Shown here: positions 5,164-8,377 of the stretch, in pieces
Numbering within the stretch: the first letter of the stretch is position 1
Layout: every line of letters begins with the position of its first letter
NCBI GenBank assembly: GCA_030699855.1
Contig: JAUYKR010000006.1
Span: 1 to 8,377, forward strand
DNA length: 8,377 bases
Source: a bacterium
Lineage (GTDB): Bacteria; Patescibacteriota; Gracilibacteria; JAUYGZ01
Direction: 5' to 3'
The notes under the pieces: model-generated
Told to the model about the DNA's origin: nothing
The model's input: only the letters and a program-made list of their open reading frames with translations
The model's database searches: none
Position numbers and translations under genes: made by a program

Positions 5164-5568
5164 ATGGATAAAAAGACGCAGAAAATTCTCTTAGTCGAAG
5201 ATGATGAATTTCTCTCTTCACTCATCCGCAACCGCTTAGAGCGGGAAGGCTATGAGCTCAAAATCGCCACCGACGGAGACCAGGCTGTTGAAGTACTCAA
5301 AAGTTATGCTCCTGATTTAGTGCTCCTGGACATTATTCTGCCGAAAAAACTCGGTTTTGAAGTCATGGAAGAGGTCAACAATCATCCCGAAATCACTCCC
5401 CCCCCCTTTATGATCATCTCTAATCTCAGCCAAGAGGAAGATGTCAGAAGAGCGAAAAATCTCGGTGCCGTTGATTACTTTGTGAAGGCGCAGATCATGA
5501 TTGATGATCTGATTAAGCGCGTGGGAGCTTTTTTAGAGGCCGGAAAAGAAAACTATATTCCCGAGTAA
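5164..5568 (+). CDS. Single-domain response regulator (REC domain)
   Basis: This 134-residue protein is a stand-alone receiver domain, CheY-sized, with no output domain. Acidic pocket residues are Glu12, Asp13 and Asp14 (LLVEDDE). The phosphorylated residue is Asp56 (LVLLDIILP), the switch Ser/Thr is Ser86 (MIISN) and the conserved Lys is Lys108 (YFVKA). It would be phosphorylated by a histidine kinase not present in this window and act through protein contacts. Lying just upstream of pilus genes, it could control pilus assembly as PilG/PilH or CheY-like proteins do elsewhere (inference). It starts at the ATG directly after an extended -10 box, and a separate promoter seems to serve the pilin downstream. 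A run of nine C at 5398-5406 encodes Pro79-Pro81. The REC fold continues correctly after it, so this copy is intact. Confidence 0.93.
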   Translation: MDKKTQKILLVEDDEFLSSLIRNRLEREGYELKIATDGDQAVEVLKSYAPDLVLLDIILPKKLGFEVMEEVNNHPEITPPPFMIISNLSQEEDVRRAKNLGAVDYFVKAQIMIDDLIKRVGAFLEAGKENYIPE

Positions 5569-5601
5569 GAATTATCCACACGAGCTTTGGCCGAAAGGCG
5601 C

Positions 5602-5607
5602 TATACT
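5602..5607 (+). promoter_or_regulatory. Probable -10 box upstream of the pseudopilin gene
   Basis: TATACT lies 43 bases before the pilin ATG. A good -35 box at 16-18 bases is not seen. The predicted leader would be about 37 bases, the longest for a protein gene here. AAGG one base before the ATG is too close to act as a Shine-Dalgarno sequence. Confidence 0.4.
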
Positions 5608-5650
5608 TAAGGAACAAACAGTTGTTTTATTCACTCATTAAAAGTAAGGT

Positions 5651-6229
5651 ATGAAATCACTCAAGACCGGATTTACCCTGATTGAGCTTCTGGTAGTTAT
5701 CGGCATTCTGGCAGTGCTGGCAACGATCACCATCTTGGTCCTCAATCCTGCACAGCTCTTTGCCCAAGGTCGCGACAGTCAAAGAATTTCTGACTTAAGT
5801 ACCCTGCGCAGCGCCATCAGTCTTTATCTGGCAACCGTATCAAGCCCGGATCTGGACGGAGCTGCGGCCTGCGGAACAAACTGCTGGACCCATCTTTCCG
5901 GGGCGGGAGTTAACTGTGAAGGCCGGCACACCGGCTTGACCACCGCTGCTGATACTGACCGAACGGTGGACGGCACCGGCTGGGTCCCTGTTGATCTTAC
6001 CGATACGGCTGGAGGTGCCCCTGTTGCCGCTCTGCCGATTGATCCTAGCGACACCACCACCTATTTCTACAGCTATCTCTGCGACAGTACGAACACCACG
6101 TTTGAACTGAACGCCAATATGGAAAGCACTCGCTACGCCAATGGTGGTGATGACGATGTTGAGGCTACCGATGGTGGAAACAGTGCAACACTCTACGAAG
6201 TCGGATCTGACCCGGGACTCGATCTCTAA
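5651..6229 (+). CDS. Type IV pilin-like protein (pseudopilin), prepilin signal present
   Basis: The 192-residue protein starts with a class III prepilin signal: a short basic leader MKSLKTG, cleavage expected after Gly7, then FTLIELLVVIGILAVLA with Phe8 as the residue to be methylated and Glu12 as Glu5 of the mature protein. The hydrophobic helix (8-31) anchors it in the membrane and packs in the fibre. The amphipathic continuation (RDSQRISDLSTLRSAISLYL, 41-60) and a C-terminal domain with YFYSYLCDSTN and an acidic Gly/Asp loop near 165-175 resemble small pseudopilins common in CPR genomes. Four cysteines (74, 78, 89, 144) could form two disulphides outside the cell. The stop overlaps the next start as TAATG, so translation is probably coupled. 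Whether it is a major or minor pilin cannot be decided. Confidence 0.88.
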   Translation: MKSLKTGFTLIELLVVIGILAVLATITILVLNPAQLFAQGRDSQRISDLSTLRSAISLYLATVSSPDLDGAAACGTNCWTHLSGAGVNCEGRHTGLTTAADTDRTVDGTGWVPVDLTDTAGGAPVAALPIDPSDTTTYFYSYLCDSTNTTFELNANMESTRYANGGDDDVEATDGGNSATLYEVGSDPGLDL

Positions 6230-6819
6230 TGGCAGTTGACCAGGTTGTTTCACTGATTCTTTTAGGAATTCTTATAGGAGCGCAGTTCACCCTGCGCTCC
6301 TATTTGCGTCGCTGGAGCCGTCTTTTTGTTTTTTTTAGCATCGCCGCCATCGCCCTGCTGCTTCTGTATCAAATGCATGATCTGTTTATCTCCTGGATCG
6401 AATCCGACCCGCCGGCGCGATATATCGCTCCTCCCTTTCGCTCCGTCAGTTATTTCTTTTTCATCGCCTACCGAAGATTGATAGCTCCCTATTTTATCTC
6501 CCTCGTAGCTGCCGGAGTCGCATTCATTCTGATTCGCCTGTTGCCGAAAGAGAGACGCGAGCGCCTTTTTTTGAAAGAAGAGCCATCGGTACTTTTCCTT
6601 GCCATATTCTTAAGCCCCCATCCTTTCTGGCTGCTCTTCCTCGCCGCCTCTCTTCTTTTGTACATGCTCTACAGTCTGGCCACCAGACTTATCCGGCCTT
6701 CTTCAGGGAAACGTATTTCCTTTTACTATTTCTGGCCCATGGTCGCTTTTGCTCTGATAACCCTCAGTCCCTTTCTCCTACGCTTTGAATTTATCCGCCA
6801 ACTTCGCTTTGCGGCTTGA
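6229..6819 (+). CDS. Unknown multi-pass membrane protein in the pilus cluster
   Basis: I do not recognise this 196-residue protein. It is strongly hydrophobic, with likely membrane helices near residues 5-22, 32-54, 86-105, 119-130 with 132-152, and 166-186, giving five or six passes. Charged loops are RSYLRRWSR (23-31), PKERRERLFLKEE (106-118) and RLIRPSSGKR (153-162), which by the positive-inside rule should mostly face the cytoplasm. There are no cysteines and no recognisable catalytic motif. It lacks the features of prepilin peptidase (no CxxC, no GxGD) and of the PilC platform protein. Its ATG overlaps the pilin stop codon (TAATG), and the pilB-like gene follows after 25 bases. The position suggests an accessory or platform role in the pilus machine, but that is context only. 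It ends with TGA. Confidence 0.75.
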   Translation: MAVDQVVSLILLGILIGAQFTLRSYLRRWSRLFVFFSIAAIALLLLYQMHDLFISWIESDPPARYIAPPFRSVSYFFFIAYRRLIAPYFISLVAAGVAFILIRLLPKERRERLFLKEEPSVLFLAIFLSPHPFWLLFLAASLLLYMLYSLATRLIRPSSGKRISFYYFWPMVAFALITLSPFLLRFEFIRQLRFAA

Positions 6820-6836
6820 GGACGAAACGGTACAAT
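6809..6836 (+). promoter_or_regulatory. Sigma-70 promoter of the pilB-like gene, predicts a leaderless mRNA
   Basis: TTGCGG (6809-6814), a 16-base spacer and TACAAT (6831-6836). The first ATG at 6845 follows after 8 bases, so the transcript would start within two bases of it. The -35 box lies in the last codons of the membrane protein gene. Confidence 0.6.
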
Positions 6837-6844
6837 AGAAGGAT

Positions 6845-8377
6845 ATGATGCAAGTTCCCGTTGATACGCTGAAGCAATCCCTGATGAAGGACGGTCTTTT
6901 AGCGAAAGAAGAATTTGAAACGATGGCCGCTGAGGCCCAGCGTTCCAGCAAAGACGTGGCGGAAGTGCTGATCGGCCGCGGGATTATCACCAGCGACTAT
7001 TACAGCGACATTTTGGGCCGCTATTACGGCGTTCCGCTTATTAAGCTGACGCAGGTCAATATCAATCCCGATATTCTGCACCTACTCTCGGAAGAATATG
7101 CCAGCCAACACCAGGTTGTCCCTTTCTCGCAGCGCCCCGACGGCAGTATTGACCTGGGCATGGTTGATCCAAGCGATCTGGCCGCTATTCAGTTTCTGGA
7201 AAACAAGCTTCAGGCCAAGGTCAATCCCCACCTGATCTCTCGAGAGAACTTTATCAGCACCCTTTCTCTTTACGGAAAGAAGCACGTTGAAAATTTCAGA
7301 AGCATTATCGAACGCAACATTAAAGCCTCCTTGAAGCTGAAGGACAAAGGAGATGAAGAGGCGGCTACCGAGCTGCCCATCATCGAAATTACCGACAACC
7401 TTATCTCCTATGCCGTTTCATTGGGGGCCAGCGATGTGCACATCGAGGCGCTGGAAGAAGAGATTCTGGTTCGATACCGCGTTGACGGCATTCTTCACGA
7501 AATCATCCGTATGCAAAAAGAAATTCACGCCGCCATCGTTGCGCGTTTTAAGATTTTGGCCAGCGTCAAACTGGACGAGCACACCAAACCGCAGGACGGA
7601 CGTTTCCATCACAAGATCGGCTCTGAAACGATTGATATCCGTCTCTCCATCCTGCCCACCCTCTACGGAGAAAAAGTTGAGCTCCGTCTGTTGGGAGCCT
7701 CCGATCATATTCTTTCTTTCGAAGAGCTCGGCATGCGTAAAGAAACCATTGATATTTTGAATCGCAACGTCAACAAATCTTTCGGCATGGTGCTCATCAC
7801 CGGACCAACCGGAAGCGGAAAAAGCACGACTCTGTATTCAATTCTCAATACGCTGAACAAGCCGGAGGTCAATATTGTTACGGTTGAAGACCCGATCGAA
7901 TACAATATGAAATACGTCAATCAAACCCAGATCAACCCGGCAGCCGGGGTGACTTTTGCCAGCGCTCTCAGGGCCATCTTGCGTCAGGACCCCAACATTA
8001 TCATGGTCGGTGAGATCCGAGACTCGGAAACGGCCGAGATATCGGTGCACTCCGCCCTGACCGGCCACCTCCTGCTTAGTTCTCTTCACACCAATGACAG
8101 CGCCACTGCCATTCCCCGGCTCAACGATCTGAAGGTTCCACGCTTTCTCATTTCCGCCGTACTCAACGCCATCGCGGCTCAGCGTCTGGTGAGAAGAATT
8201 TGCATGGACTGCATGTATTCATATGAGCCGGCTCAAGAAATATTGGAATCACTTCAGTCGCAGATACAGGAGCTGCAAATTGCCACCGACATGGCTCTTC
8301 CCAAACTCCTCTTTAAGGGCAAGGGCTGCAAGCTCTGCGGTGAGAGCGGATACCGCGGGCGGCTGGGCATTTACGAG
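6845..8377 (+). CDS. pilB: PilB/GspE-family type IV pilus assembly ATPase (3' end outside window)
   Basis: The frame is open for 511 codons to the window edge; about 50-70 C-terminal residues are probably missing. An N-terminal MshEN-like region (about 40-145, including ILGRYYGVPLIKL) is followed by the N2 and ATPase domains. ATPase motifs in order are SDVHIE near 201-206, RYRVDG, Walker A GPTGSGKST at 320-328, the Asp box VEDPIEY with Glu348 and Asp349, Walker B IIMVGEIRD with Glu390, and the His box SSLHTND. A tetracysteine zinc site is formed by Cys453/Cys456 and Cys495/Cys498, as in PilB and GspE. The hexameric cytoplasmic motor extends pili by ATP hydrolysis; presence of the zinc site favours PilB/GspE over the retraction ATPase PilT. 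Two adjacent in-frame ATGs (6845, 6848) could each be the start; the first matches the leaderless promoter spacing. Confidence 0.95.
   Translation, partial: MMQVPVDTLKQSLMKDGLLAKEEFETMAAEAQRSSKDVAEVLIGRGIITSDYYSDILGRYYGVPLIKLTQVNINPDILHLLSEEYASQHQVVPFSQRPDGSIDLGMVDPSDLAAIQFLENKLQAKVNPHLISRENFISTLSLYGKKHVENFRSIIERNIKASLKLKDKGDEEAATELPIIEITDNLISYAVSLGASDVHIEALEEEILVRYRVDGILHEIIRMQKEIHAAIVARFKILASVKLDEHTKPQDGRFHHKIGSETIDIRLSILPTLYGEKVELRLLGASDHILSFEELGMRKETIDILNRNVNKSFGMVLITGPTGSGKSTTLYSILNTLNKPEVNIVTVEDPIEYNMKYVNQTQINPAAGVTFASALRAILRQDPNIIMVGEIRDSETAEISVHSALTGHLLLSSLHTNDSATAIPRLNDLKVPRFLISAVLNAIAAQRLVRRICMDCMYSYEPAQEILESLQSQIQELQIATDMALPKLLFKGKGCKLCGESGYRGRLGIYE

Noticed and set aside
5840..6253. 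137-codon minus-strand frame opposite the pseudopilin
   Set aside because: The plus-strand frame has a textbook prepilin signal, coupled translation and pilus neighbours; the antisense product has no recognisable features.
6837..6842. AGAAGG before the pilB-like starts as a Shine-Dalgarno sequence
   Set aside because: It is 2 bases from the first ATG and 5 from the second, and the 16S tail has no CCTCC to pair with it. It is better seen as the bases between the -10 box and a leaderless start, though it cannot be fully excluded.
7353..7760. Plus-strand 135-codon frame and several minus-strand frames inside the PilB region
   Set aside because: The frame starting at 6845 carries all ATPase motifs in order; the others are shadows.

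Overview
The window looks like chromosomal DNA from a bacterium of the Candidate Phyla Radiation (Patescibacteria), most likely a Parcubacteria-type lineage. The reasons are the character of the 16S rRNA gene (5' end wording, AAACTCAAAGGAATAGACGG around E. coli 907, introns in the gene), a solitary 16S gene not followed by 23S, and a small pseudopilin plus PilB-type ATPase cluster. UGA is used as a stop (HAD gene and membrane protein gene), so this is not one of the UGA-recoding CPR groups.

Layout. Positions 1-1368 (minus strand, visibly AT-rich) hold the 5' end of a nucleotide-sugar dehydrogenase-like gene, a SAM methyltransferase and a HAD-family protein. Next, on the same strand, is rpmE (ribosomal protein L31) with its own terminator. 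A remnant of a DoxX-like gene lies between rpmE and the 16S promoter. Positions 1892-5132 are a complete stand-alone 16S transcription unit: consensus promoter, structured leader, a 23-bp leader/trailer processing stem, the 16S gene, a structured trailer and an intrinsic terminator. The 16S gene carries two insertions. The first is an ORF-less group I intron of 302 nt between E. coli positions 516 and 517. The second, about 940 nt, lies near E. coli 1393-1398, has group II intron hallmarks and encodes a LAGLIDADG homing endonuclease. Positions 5164-8377 (plus strand, higher GC) hold a single-domain response regulator, a type IV pseudopilin, an unknown membrane protein and a PilB/GspE-family assembly ATPase that runs off the window end.

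The most unusual observation is that the 3' end of the 16S gene has no anti-Shine-Dalgarno sequence. After helix 45 and GGATCA, where CCTCC is expected, the sequence is AT-rich and runs straight into a trailer hairpin. Consistent with this, several genes here have a good sigma-70 -10 box only 7-8 nt upstream of their ATG, which predicts leaderless mRNAs, and others start by stop/start overlap. Together these suggest an organism that starts translation without Shine-Dalgarno pairing.

Functionally, the left genes probably belong to surface polysaccharide or nucleotide-sugar metabolism, the middle is ribosome production (L31 and 16S from divergent, near-identical promoters), and the right is a type IV pilus or competence-like apparatus with a possible two-component regulator.
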